From the NCBI RefSeq assembly GCF_021532655.1, contig NZ_JAKGAS010000002.1, forward strand, positions 372,001 to 436,000: a DNA stretch of 64,000 nt. The letters are read 5' to 3'. Within the stretch, counting starts at the first letter, position 1. Each line of letters begins with the position of its first letter. The notes below the pieces were generated by a model that searched no databases, was not told the DNA's origin, and was given only the letters and a program-made list of their open reading frames with translations. The translations under genes and the position numbers were made by a program. The stretch is from Paraglaciecola algarum (GTDB taxonomy: Bacteria > Pseudomonadota > Gammaproteobacteria > Enterobacterales > Alteromonadaceae). Positions 18,068 to 26,178 of the stretch are shown here, piece after piece.

Positions 18068-18742
18068 ATGCAATCTCAAGTTGTTTTAAAAGAACAAACA
18101 AAAAATAATATCATCATGCGTTTTGCTAATTCAACTGAGCCTAGTGTGCTCACTGATATTTATGATGATTCAGTGAATCTAGCGTTATGGCAGCGGGACT
18201 TATCGAGTGAGATCAAAGCAGATGTTGCTCAATTTATCGGTGCTGCAAAGCATCTTGATCGTTCTGCATTTATTAGAGCAAAACATATTGAAGAGGATAT
18301 TCGCGATGAACTAAAACGCACAACTTTAGGTGATGCCTTTATCAGTAATACTAGCGAATTGGTTGATATGTTTTGCACCTTGTTTGACCTTGATCAAGTG
18401 GGCTTTCGCATTCGTTTACTTGATTTACCTATGTGCCCTCGGTTCCATATTGACAGAGTACCTTGTCGATTGGTCACCACTTTTTCTGGCCAAGGTACAC
18501 AATGGTTAGATGGTAACAATATAGACAGAGGTAAGTTAGGTCACGGCAGTCAAGGCTTAGATGATAGTGAATCGGGACTTTATTCAGCAACAAGCAGTAT
18601 AGAAAATATGACCGCAGGTGATGTGGCTTTACTTAAAGGGTCTGCATGGATAGGCAACGAAGAGACCGCCATTGTGCACCGCTCTCCACCATACAAATCT
18701 GCCGAAAAACGCTTACTGCTGACCTTAGACTTTTTATCCTAA
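18068..18742 (+). CDS. DUF1826 protein, possible HxD...H metal-binding DSBH enzyme
   Basis: The protein belongs to DUF1826, often found beside COG0523 GTPases and Zur-regulated genes; its function is unknown. The C-terminal half reads CPRFHIDRVPCRLVTTFSGQ, later GDVALLKGSAW and finally AIVHRSPP before a K-R-L-L-L-T-L-D-F strand. This H127-x-D129 ... H204 ... R spacing is what one sees in double-stranded beta-helix iron/2-oxoglutarate oxygenases, and it is at least a credible metal site. The ATG at 18068 lies 4 nt after GGAGG; the overlapping GTG at 18065 is too close. It gives 224 residues. It probably forms an operon with the MerC gene and shares its Zur-type control. The enzyme assignment is speculative. 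Confidence 0.78.
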   Translation: MQSQVVLKEQTKNNIIMRFANSTEPSVLTDIYDDSVNLALWQRDLSSEIKADVAQFIGAAKHLDRSAFIRAKHIEEDIRDELKRTTLGDAFISNTSELVDMFCTLFDLDQVGFRIRLLDLPMCPRFHIDRVPCRLVTTFSGQGTQWLDGNNIDRGKLGHGSQGLDDSESGLYSATSSIENMTAGDVALLKGSAWIGNEETAIVHRSPPYKSAEKRLLLTLDFLS

Positions 18743-18771
18743 GCCCCTAGTTTATTGAGTTACTTTTATGA

Positions 18772-19470
18772 TTAATGCTTTCTAAAATCGTCAGGTTGAC
18801 CATTAAACTTTGAGATGAATACCGGCTCCAACGTGTAAGCCGAGGTACCCATAGGATCTTCAAATAATTCCCGATTGATTTTTCCTTTAAGGGTATAGGC
18901 TTGAGTAATGTCGAACTGGCTAAAACCTGGATCAAGTTGCACGAACAATATTTGGTTAGGTGGCGGCGGCGGAAAATGTAAACAGGCGCCAAAATAAGGA
19001 ACCAGAAACAGATTTTGAACACTTTTATCGGCATAAAAATCTATGGGCACAATAAAGCCAGATATAGACACCATTTTGTTTTCGAGTTGTTCAACCGTAT
19101 TAGTTGAGATTAACGCTTGTTGGTAATCTTGGTCACTTGAGGCTTGAATAGAGCGCATGATTTGGGCCGTCATATTCTCTAAGTTTTGGGCTTGAGCTGG
19201 TGTTTGGGATAGAGGCGCTTGATATTTAGTAATAACTTTTTGTTCGGATTGGGGTAAAAGATCAGCCCAATTTAAAGGTTCGACTTTAGTGTGTTTAAAA
19301 GCGGATTTAAGTTTGTCATTTGATGTGCTGTAAAGTGTAGCTTTGGGCAAAATTTGTTGTTTAATGGTTGACCCATAATTAATTGCCAAATGAGATGTCG
19401 TGATGCCTAAAGCTAGGCACAGCAACATACTTAAAATTATTTTTATTCCTCTGCTCAGTTGTTTATTCAT
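18772..19470 (-). CDS. DUF3299 protein, membrane-anchored copy
   Basis: The 232-residue protein has an N-terminal signal or anchor segment (residues about 9-30) and a C-terminal DUF3299 domain: SGFIVPIDF, then FLVPYFGACLHFPPPPPNQ, then a C-terminal strand with EDPMGTSAYTLEP. The Cys-x-His next to the polyproline is shared with its neighbour and could bind metal. It should face the periplasm. It is the second of two tandem DUF3299 genes, 30 bp apart and divergent from the ABC transporter genes with a Zur-like box between. In Vibrio, DUF3299 genes occur in zinc-regulated clusters with an ABC transporter of this type. The biochemical role is not known to me. Confidence 0.85.
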   Translation of the reverse strand: MNKQLSRGIKIILSMLLCLALGITTSHLAINYGSTIKQQILPKATLYSTSNDKLKSAFKHTKVEPLNWADLLPQSEQKVITKYQAPLSQTPAQAQNLENMTAQIMRSIQASSDQDYQQALISTNTVEQLENKMVSISGFIVPIDFYADKSVQNLFLVPYFGACLHFPPPPPNQILFVQLDPGFSQFDITQAYTLKGKINRELFEDPMGTSAYTLEPVFISKFNGQPDDFRKH

Positions 19471-19500
19471 GATCTTTTGTTTGTGCCTTTATCAGGTTAT

Positions 19501-20082
19501 TCATTCAAAAATTTGAATATTGTCTATGGTCATACCGTAGGCTGAGGTGCCATTTTCTGTGTTGGTGGTTTCTATATGTATTGTTCCTTCAAACCAAAAT
19601 GCTTCTGTGAGGTCTGTTAATTTAAACCCTTTTGTTACCTTGCCATAAATTATTTGATTAGGCGGGGGAGGCGGCATATGTAAGCAAGCACCAAAATATG
19701 GCACGATAAAAAACTCTGTTACATTTTGGTTTTCATCATTTGCTAGGGGTACCATATATCCTGGAATTCGAATCGCTTTTTTATCAAAACTTTTGATAAC
19801 TTTTACAGAAGTTAAAGCTTGTTGAAAGCGGCTTGTTTCTTTGTTCGCTGATTTTGCTGATAAAGCAGCGATAGAGTCTTGCTCACTGCCGTCTGCTATA
19901 TTGGATAAAAAATCCGGTGGATTAAGTAAAGCATCAAGATCACCTTGAGGGATGAGTTCCACCCATTCTATTTGTTTATAGGTTATGGTTTCAGCGATTT
20001 CTGCTTGAATAGATGCACTCAAGAAGCTTACAAAAAGGACAAGGCATGAGTGCCAAACCCTAAAAACTTTGTTAGTTTTCAT
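19501..20082 (-). CDS. DUF3299 protein, secreted periplasmic copy
   Basis: This 193-residue paralogue of the next gene has a cleavable-looking signal peptide (about residues 1-28, ending ASIQA). Its DUF3299 domain carries PGYMVPLANDENQ, FFIVPYFGACLHMPPPPPNQ and GTSAYGMTIDNIQI. The shared VPYFGACLH-PPPPPNQ block is nearly identical in both copies while the N-terminal halves diverge, so the two probably have related but separate jobs. It is the first gene of the minus-strand pair, and a Zur-like palindrome lies 30 bp upstream. Periplasmic work with the divergent ABC transporter is inferred from synteny. Confidence 0.86.
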   Translation of the reverse strand: MKTNKVFRVWHSCLVLFVSFLSASIQAEIAETITYKQIEWVELIPQGDLDALLNPPDFLSNIADGSEQDSIAALSAKSANKETSRFQQALTSVKVIKSFDKKAIRIPGYMVPLANDENQNVTEFFIVPYFGACLHMPPPPPNQIIYGKVTKGFKLTDLTEAFWFEGTIHIETTNTENGTSAYGMTIDNIQIFE

Positions 20083-20111
20083 TCTAAATCTATAGGGATA
20101 TAATTATATCG

Positions 20112-20128
20112 ATGTTATATCATAACAA
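20112..20128. promoter_or_regulatory. Putative Zur box 3 (DUF3299 / ABC divergent promoter)
   Basis: ATGTTATATCATAACAA contains GTTAT-ATC-ATAAC, a near-perfect copy of the core in boxes 1 and 2 with one inner mismatch. It lies 30 bp before the DUF3299 gene and 30 bp before the ABC ATPase gene, so it could control both. Confidence 0.75.
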
Positions 20129-20157
20129 TTATATTTAATGCCACTCTTGGTCTATTT

Positions 20158-20916
20158 ATGTCTGCTAAAGAAAATAAACACAATTTAGATACTAGTGACT
20201 GCCAAACAGCAATTGAGCTTAACGATTTAGTACATGTTTATGGAAACCCAACGAATAAAGGTGCCCAGTTGCGCTTTGATAACTGGAAAGTACAAAGTGG
20301 CCAACAAGTGTTTCTTTACGGCGATTCAGGCTCGGGAAAATCTACTTTATTAAATTTGCTATCGGGTATTCTTGCACCGCAACAGGGGAGTATTAAGTTG
20401 TTTGGCAATGAATTGAGCGATTTATCGAATAGTCAACGGGATCGTTTTCGAGCAGAAAACATAGGGGTAGTGTTTCAACAGTTTAATCTTATTCCTTATT
20501 TGAGTGTGGCAAAAAATATTGAGTTAGCTGTGTATTTAGCTAAGTCTTCGAAACAAGATCTTCAAGCATCTATAAAACAATTCGTTTCAGCTTTAAATTT
20601 GCCTAGCAATATTTTAAACAAACCCGTTTCAAGTCTAAGTATTGGTCAACAACAGCGAGTGGCGATTATGCGAGCATTTATCAATTCGCCAAAATTGTTG
20701 TTAATAGACGAATCCACCTCAGCTCTAGATAATACGGCCAAACAAGCTTTTATGTCTGTGTTGATGGAAATTTGCCAAGCGAATAAAACCACTATGATAT
20801 TTGTTAGCCATGATCTTGAATTAAAACGTTATTTTTCACTACATACGCCACTTTCATCTTTTTGCCAATTAAGCCATCAGTCTGAGAATTATTTAGATAA
20901 AGAGGAGGCTAATTAA
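20158..20916 (+). CDS. ABC transporter ATP-binding protein (LolD/MacB type)
   Basis: The 252-residue ATPase has Walker A GDSGSGKST, Q-loop GVVFQQFNLIPYLSV, signature LSIGQQQRVAI, Walker B LLLIDEST and switch His in VSHD, so it should be active. The sequence is closest to the LolD/MacB/FtsE class, which drives periplasmic mechanical work or lipoprotein release rather than classical import. Its stop overlaps the permease start (ATGC at 20916), a sign of translational coupling. It is divergent from two DUF3299 genes with a Zur-like box between, as in zinc-regulated ABC clusters of Vibrio. A zinc-linked function is inferred. Confidence 0.9.
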   Translation: MSAKENKHNLDTSDCQTAIELNDLVHVYGNPTNKGAQLRFDNWKVQSGQQVFLYGDSGSGKSTLLNLLSGILAPQQGSIKLFGNELSDLSNSQRDRFRAENIGVVFQQFNLIPYLSVAKNIELAVYLAKSSKQDLQASIKQFVSALNLPSNILNKPVSSLSIGQQQRVAIMRAFINSPKLLLIDESTSALDNTAKQAFMSVLMEICQANKTTMIFVSHDLELKRYFSLHTPLSSFCQLSHQSENYLDKEEAN

Positions 20917-22310
20917 TGCTTACTTCAATAGCATGGCAAAGTTTAGTCAGTCGCCGCAAAACTGTATTTCTGACCTTTTTATCTTTGGTGGTGAGTATTA
21001 GTGTGCTGATAAGTGTTGAGCATATTCGCTTGCAGGCTAAAGAAAGTTTTAATCGCACTATTTCTGGTGTAGATCTAATAGTGGGCGCGCCAAGTGGCGA
21101 ATTAAATTTACTTTTGTACTCTATTTTCAGAATGGGTAGCCCGACTAATAACATTCACTTTGATAGTTTTACCATGCTTAAATCTAACCCATCTGTTGAA
21201 TGGGCTGTGCCTATTTCTTTGGGAGATTCCCACGATGGTTTTCGGGTAATGGGCACCAATCAGGATTATTTTGAGTATTTTAAATATGGTAATAAGAAGC
21301 CTCTACAGTTAAGTGAAGGCGAAGTTTTTCATGGGCCTTTTGATGCTGTAATTGGCTCTGATGTGGCGAACAAGTTGGGTTATAAAACAGGTGATAATAT
21401 TGTCTTGTCTCACGGTATTGGCCACACAAGTTTTGTGCATCACGACCAAGCCCCTTTTACAGTAACAGGTATTATTGCACCCACTGGCACTCCGGTTGAT
21501 AAAACGGTACACGTTAATCTAGCGGCTATAGAGGCGATCCATTTACCTCCCAAAAAATTGGCGCAGCTGGTGGAAGCGAGTCAAATGCATGGTGATCATG
21601 TTGAAGAGGGTCAAGCTCACGAGTATGAACATAATCATATAGAACAAAACCAAGTCGAGCATGAGCAAGTAGATGTACATCATGCTCATAATCATGAAAA
21701 AGAACATGATTATGATGAAAAACATTCAGAAAATACTCATGCCCCCCACAGTCATTCAGCTGAAAAGATTACTGCTGTGTTATTAGGATTAAACAATAAA
21801 TTTGCCACTTTCACTCTACAGCGACAAATTGATAATTATCAGAATGATAGATTAATGGCTGTATTGCCTGGCGTTGCTATGACTCAATTGTGGAGCTTAA
21901 TGGGGAATATTGAAAAAGTCCTACAAGTAATTGGCTCTTTGGTCTTGTTAGCGTCCCTATTTGGTTTAGCTACTATGTTATTGGCCACTATGAACGAGCG
22001 TCAAAAAGAGATCGCAGTGTTTCGAATATTAGGTGCTTCACCCAAATTTATAGTCTATTTAGTTGTGCTAGAGGCGTTAATTATCAGTACGCTAGCTATA
22101 GTAGCAGCCTTTTTATTGGTGACATCATTATTAACGTTATTAGATGGGTGGTTAACCGCTGAATACGGATTGTTTTTAAACTCAAATGTGTTCACTCAAG
22201 ATTCACTTATGTTGGCAATTATTATTCTTGGGGCGACTAGTGTGACAGCGTTAATTCCTAGTATAGAAGCTTATAAAAAAGCATTACACTCGCAGCTCTC
22301 GGTGCACTAG
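20916..22310 (+). CDS. FtsX/MacB-like ABC permease with His-rich periplasmic insert
   Basis: The 464-residue permease has one N-terminal transmembrane helix (about residues 17-35), a large periplasmic MacB-type domain and three C-terminal helices (about 335-360, 380-407 and 430-450). Between them lies the coupling segment MNERQKEIAVFRILGASP, typical of FtsX-like permeases. The unusual part is a stretch at about residues 225-282 in which some twenty residues are His, mixed with Glu and Asp. It lies in the periplasmic domain and looks like a metal-collecting loop. The gene overlaps the ATPase gene by one base. Together they should form a Lol/MacB-like machine tied to zinc, perhaps working on the DUF3299 proteins. 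Confidence 0.88.
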   Translation: MLTSIAWQSLVSRRKTVFLTFLSLVVSISVLISVEHIRLQAKESFNRTISGVDLIVGAPSGELNLLLYSIFRMGSPTNNIHFDSFTMLKSNPSVEWAVPISLGDSHDGFRVMGTNQDYFEYFKYGNKKPLQLSEGEVFHGPFDAVIGSDVANKLGYKTGDNIVLSHGIGHTSFVHHDQAPFTVTGIIAPTGTPVDKTVHVNLAAIEAIHLPPKKLAQLVEASQMHGDHVEEGQAHEYEHNHIEQNQVEHEQVDVHHAHNHEKEHDYDEKHSENTHAPHSHSAEKITAVLLGLNNKFATFTLQRQIDNYQNDRLMAVLPGVAMTQLWSLMGNIEKVLQVIGSLVLLASLFGLATMLLATMNERQKEIAVFRILGASPKFIVYLVVLEALIISTLAIVAAFLLVTSLLTLLDGWLTAEYGLFLNSNVFTQDSLMLAIIILGATSVTALIPSIEAYKKALHSQLSVH

Positions 22311-22473
22311 CGTTATACTTTCTTAGTACAAATCAAAAAGGATTAACTGACTTTTTAGCTTGATATTGAGTTTGCAAATACCAAGCGTATTAATCGGCTC
22401 TTTAGCGACGTGCCAAAGAAATAACCAAGCATCAAAAGACTTTTTTCATACTTAATAAAGTTTTAACATTTAT

Positions 22474-23253
22474 TTAAAATCCACTGTATGTCTGGGCCAA
22501 AAGTGATAATTCGGCTGCCGCTGTTTTAATAAATCCTTCTGTCTTAGATAAACTTAGAGATATACCTTTTTCTTCAATAAATGGTACGGTTAAGCAGGCT
22601 ATCACTTCTTCTGTATTGCCCAAAAAAATAGGGAATGATAAATCGGTTAGGCCCGTTACAATTGCGCTTTTCGATCTAGCATGGCCTTTATTCAAAATTC
22701 TCTCTATGAGGATTTCACATTCTTCACGATTAAAATCAGGAGCAGTGGTTTCAAATTCCTTAAGTGCAGCTTCTCGCATATTTTCTGGCATGTAAGATAA
22801 CAAAACACGACCAGAACCTGTCTTATATAAATCTAAATGATGCCCAACTCTCACAGACAAGCTAACAATAGCAGGGCTTTGAACTCTAGCAATCACTACC
22901 ATGCGTTGTTGATTAGCAACTGCAATATGACACGATTGCATGATATCAGCTGACAACTTATGCATGATTGGGAACGCAGCTTCAACTAATGTGCCTACTG
23001 GGGGAACTTTCATGCCGAGGTCAAATAATTTATTAGTAATATGGAATAAGTCCCCCCCTTCATTTCTAGCTAAATATCCGCGTATTTCTAGAGCCGCTAC
23101 CATACGGTAAATTTCACTTTTGGAGCGTTCTAGGGTCGTAGATATTTGAGTAAGGGACATGGGCTCTTGAATTTCAGCTAACAATTCTAGAATTTCAAAG
23201 CCCTTTTCTAATGCTGGTGCCGAATAACTACGCTTTTTATTTGGTTCTTCCAT
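22474..23253 (-). CDS. IclR-family transcriptional regulator
   Basis: The 259-residue regulator has an N-terminal winged helix (ALEKGFEILELLAEIQEPMS, QISTTLERSKSEIYRMVAAL) and a C-terminal IclR effector domain (FPIMHKLSADIMQSCHIAVA, VGHHLDLYKTGSGRVLLSYM, SFPIFLGNTEEVIACLTVPF). It is the last gene of the minus-strand deoxysugar operon, 107 bp after the FAH hydrolase gene, and is probably the pathway regulator. The ligand would be a sugar acid or keto intermediate. No operator could be identified with confidence, although the AT-rich palindromic stretch upstream of the first operon gene (27685-27720) is a candidate. Confidence 0.88.
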   Translation of the reverse strand: MEEPNKKRSYSAPALEKGFEILELLAEIQEPMSLTQISTTLERSKSEIYRMVAALEIRGYLARNEGGDLFHITNKLFDLGMKVPPVGTLVEAAFPIMHKLSADIMQSCHIAVANQQRMVVIARVQSPAIVSLSVRVGHHLDLYKTGSGRVLLSYMPENMREAALKEFETTAPDFNREECEILIERILNKGHARSKSAIVTGLTDLSFPIFLGNTEEVIACLTVPFIEEKGISLSLSKTEGFIKTAAAELSLLAQTYSGF

Positions 23254-23360
23254 TATAGTCCTAGCCCCACAGTGATATGTAAATCGTTGCTTTTAAGTAT
23301 ACGTAGCTAGGTTTAAGTATTCTATACATGTATTTTTTACTACTCACCATCTACTTATGA

Positions 23361-24206
23361 TTACTGTGTGTATTCAACCACTGTTTGACTTTGTTCGCCT
23401 AAACCTTCAATGCTTAGGGCAATTTTGTCACCTGGCTTTAAGTAAAGTGGTGGGGTTTGACCTAAACCAACACCTGGAGGTGTGCCTGTTGAAATCACGT
23501 CACCTGATTGTAAGCTCATGTATTGGCTTAAATAACTGACGATGAAAGCTGGTTTAAATACCATAGTCTTGGTATTACCGTTTTGGAAACGTTTGCCGTT
23601 AACTTCTAACCACATCGACAAATTGTTAGGGTCTTTCACTTCGTCGCTTGTCACCAACCATGGGCCGATAGGTCCGAAGGTGTCACAACCTTTTCCTTTA
23701 TCCCATTGAGAGCCTTGCTCTAATTGGAAAGTACGCTCAGATACGTCATTACACACACAATAACCCGCAATGTAATCTTCGGCTTCTTCTTCGCTCACGT
23801 AAGAGGTGTGTTTACCTATCACTATGGCTAGCTCGACTTCCCAATCCAGTTTGTCACTGTTCTTAGGCTGAATCACATCATCAAAAGGCCCACAAATCGC
23901 ACTGGTAGCTTTAGTGAAAATTTCAGGCTCTGCAGGGATCGGCATGCCTGATTCTGCTGCATGGTCTGCATAGTTTAAGCCGACACATAAAAACTTGCCT
24001 ACATTGCCTACACAAGCGCCGTAACGAACATCACCTTCCACAATAGGTAAGCTATTAATATCTGTGGCTTTGATTTTATCTAGATGGTTGGAAAGTGATT
24101 CACCATTGATGTCGCTTACCACTCCTGACAAATCACGAATGTCGCCATTGTCATCGACAATACCCGGTTTTTCTTGGCCTAATGGCCCATAACGTAAAAG
24201 TTTCAT
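23361..24206 (-). CDS. FAH-family hydrolase, probable 2,4-diketo-3-deoxy-sugar-acid hydrolase
   Basis: The 281-residue enzyme of the fumarylacetoacetate hydrolase family has the usual N-terminal MKLLRYGPLGQEKPGI. Its metal-binding core runs through GLNYADHAAESG, EPEIFTKATSAICGPFD, LDWEVELAIVIG and GDVISTGTPPGVGLG. Close relatives act as ureidoglycolate lyase or as the last enzyme of the oxidative fucose/rhamnose route, splitting 2,4-diketo-3-deoxy acids into pyruvate and lactate. The SDR, aldo-keto reductase and UxaA-type dehydratase genes upstream favour the second role. The start is preceded by a purine-rich GAACAA repeat rather than a clear ribosome binding site. Confidence 0.85.
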   Translation of the reverse strand: MKLLRYGPLGQEKPGIVDDNGDIRDLSGVVSDINGESLSNHLDKIKATDINSLPIVEGDVRYGACVGNVGKFLCVGLNYADHAAESGMPIPAEPEIFTKATSAICGPFDDVIQPKNSDKLDWEVELAIVIGKHTSYVSEEEAEDYIAGYCVCNDVSERTFQLEQGSQWDKGKGCDTFGPIGPWLVTSDEVKDPNNLSMWLEVNGKRFQNGNTKTMVFKPAFIVSYLSQYMSLQSGDVISTGTPPGVGLGQTPPLYLKPGDKIALSIEGLGEQSQTVVEYTQ

Positions 24207-24324
24207 TATTTGTTCTTGTTCCTGTTCTTGTTTCTTAATTTAAATTTTTTGAGCTACGAGCCAAAACCTAGGGTTCTAAATCTTTAAGCTCGCCACTCGA
24301 AGCTAGAAGCTTGTCACTGTGTTG

Positions 24325-25107
24325 TTAGTTATTTAAGGTGACAAATCCGCCGTCTATGGGGAAATTACTGCCAGTAATAAAAGATGCTTCGTCAGAGCAT
24401 AAATAGTCTACTAAAGCGGCTATTTCTTGAGGTTGCCCCATACGGCCAATTGGCTGACTTTTAGACAGTTTTTCAAACATCTCATCACGATTATCTGCAT
24501 AGTTATTATCTAAAAAGTTATCGACAAATGGGGTATGTACTCGGCCTGGTGAAATACAGTTACAACGTACACCGTCATCTATGTAATCTCGTGCGACAGA
24601 GTAAGTCATAGTTAATACCGCGCCTTTACTCATAGAATAAGCAAATCTATCTGTGATACCCACAGAAGACGCAATAGACGCCATATTAATAATCACGCCA
24701 CTTTTTTGCGCTTTCATGGCGCCAATACAAGCTGAAATACAGTTGTACACACCTTTCACATTTACATTGTAAAGACGGTCTAAGTCGGCCTCAGAGGTGT
24801 GTTCAATATCGCCTACATGGGCAATACCCGCATTGTTGATTAAAATATCAATGGATTCTTTTTCAAGAATTGAATCAAACACAGATTTTACATCTGCATT
24901 GTTGGCTATGTTCAATTCATAGGCTTGTGCTGCACCGCCTTGCTCAGTGATTAAGTTGACAGTTTGGTTGGCAGACACTAAATCTAAATCTACCACCAAA
25001 ACCTTTAATCCTTTTTGCGCTAAACGCAGACAGATACTTTGGCCTATGCCACTACCGCCGCCTGTCACTAGTGCGACTTTTGTGATGTTTGTTGTGTCTT
25101 GAGGCAT
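24325..25107 (-). CDS. SDR oxidoreductase, probable 2-keto-3-deoxy-sugar-acid dehydrogenase
   Basis: This 260-residue classical short-chain dehydrogenase has the NAD-binding TGGGSGIGQS, the structural NNAGIAH and the catalytic Ser-Tyr-Lys (MASIASS... FAYSMSKGAV). The D in LVVDLD at the end of the second strand suggests NAD preference. In oxidative deoxysugar pathways an SDR oxidises 2-keto-3-deoxy-L-fuconate or -rhamnonate to the 2,4-diketo acid. The FAH hydrolase that would use this product is next in the operon. The exact sugar is inferred from gene order, not from the enzyme. Confidence 0.85.
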   Translation of the reverse strand: MPQDTTNITKVALVTGGGSGIGQSICLRLAQKGLKVLVVDLDLVSANQTVNLITEQGGAAQAYELNIANNADVKSVFDSILEKESIDILINNAGIAHVGDIEHTSEADLDRLYNVNVKGVYNCISACIGAMKAQKSGVIINMASIASSVGITDRFAYSMSKGAVLTMTYSVARDYIDDGVRCNCISPGRVHTPFVDNFLDNNYADNRDEMFEKLSKSQPIGRMGQPQEIAALVDYLCSDEASFITGSNFPIDGGFVTLNN

Positions 25108-25127
25108 TATTTATTCCAAATATGTTT

Positions 25128-26159
25128 TTAAATAGGTAATGGCGCGTTTTCGCTTAACAGACCTTTTGTTTGTAAAGTCTGCCAAAACCCAATAGGAATA
25201 GTTTGATTAAACAACTCTATTGTGTGATTGACTCGTCTTTCACTACCTAAACCTGGAATAACCGATGATACAATTGGGTGTGCTAAAGGAAATTGAAGGG
25301 CAGCAGCAGCAAGTGTTACTTGGTACTCAGCACATACTTTTTCAATCTCAGCGACTTTTTCAATGATATCTTTTGGGGCAGGCTCATAGTTAAACATAGG
25401 GGTACCACTAAAGTTTACGCCTGTGGCTAAAATTCCTGAATTGTACGGGCCACCTAAAATTATTGTGGCGCCATGTTCAATACATTTGGGAAATAAACTG
25501 CTTAACGGATCTTGTTCGAGTAACGAATATCTTCCGGCCAATAAAAAACAATCAAACTGTCCAATATCCATAGCTTGTTCGCAGACCAAAGATTCGTTAA
25601 CACCTAATCCAACTGCGCTAATTAATTTAGCTTGGCGTAATTCTTCTAACGCCTTGTAACCGCTGGTTTTAAGTTGATTAAAGTAGTGAGCGTCTTTGTC
25701 GCCATGGGTATCTATACCGATATCATGGACTAGGGCGATATCGATTTTAGCTAAACCTAAGCGCTGCAAACTATCTTCAAAAGAACGCATTATGCCATCG
25801 TAGGTATAATCGTAATGAGCATCAAATGGCATAGGAGTATCAAAGCCGTATCTTAGTTCTTTGGTATTGGCAGTGCGATCTGCTGTGAGTATGCGACCGA
25901 CTTTAGTCGACAATACGTAGTCAGCTGGATTTAACTCACGTAATGCGTCACCAACCCGTCTTTCGCTTAAACCTAAGCCGTAACGAGGGGCAGTATCAAA
26001 TAAATTAATACCTGAATTAATTGCTGCGTTTAACGTAGCTTGGGCGTCTGCGTTTGATACAGCTTGATAAAGATTGCCCATAGAAGCCGCACCAAAACCA
26101 AGAGTAGAGACTTGAAGTTGGGTAAGCCCGACTTGGCGTTTTTCAAAATTAGTATTCAT
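25128..26159 (-). CDS. Aldo/keto reductase, probable L-fucose-type aldose 1-dehydrogenase
   Basis: The 343-residue TIM-barrel oxidoreductase carries the aldo/keto reductase features: LGFGAASMGNLY, FDTAPRYGLGLSERRVG with the catalytic Asp and Tyr, LSTKVGR with the Lys, and LVHDIGID with the His. It resembles D-threo-aldose 1-dehydrogenases and L-fucose dehydrogenases, which oxidise the sugar C1 to a lactone with NAD(P). It sits 19 bp after the UxaA large subunit gene and 20 bp before the SDR gene, clearly in one operon. It would be the first enzyme of the pathway. No lactonase is found nearby, so that step must be spontaneous or encoded elsewhere. Confidence 0.85.
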   Translation of the reverse strand: MNTNFEKRQVGLTQLQVSTLGFGAASMGNLYQAVSNADAQATLNAAINSGINLFDTAPRYGLGLSERRVGDALRELNPADYVLSTKVGRILTADRTANTKELRYGFDTPMPFDAHYDYTYDGIMRSFEDSLQRLGLAKIDIALVHDIGIDTHGDKDAHYFNQLKTSGYKALEELRQAKLISAVGLGVNESLVCEQAMDIGQFDCFLLAGRYSLLEQDPLSSLFPKCIEHGATIILGGPYNSGILATGVNFSGTPMFNYEPAPKDIIEKVAEIEKVCAEYQVTLAAAALQFPLAHPIVSSVIPGLGSERRVNHTIELFNQTIPIGFWQTLQTKGLLSENAPLPI

Positions 26160-26178
26160 TATTTTTTAAATCACTGGT

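Noticed and set aside
22311..22473. Possible small repeat element with AATACCAAGCGTATTAATCG
   Set aside because: Only one copy is visible and no inverted partner was found in the window.
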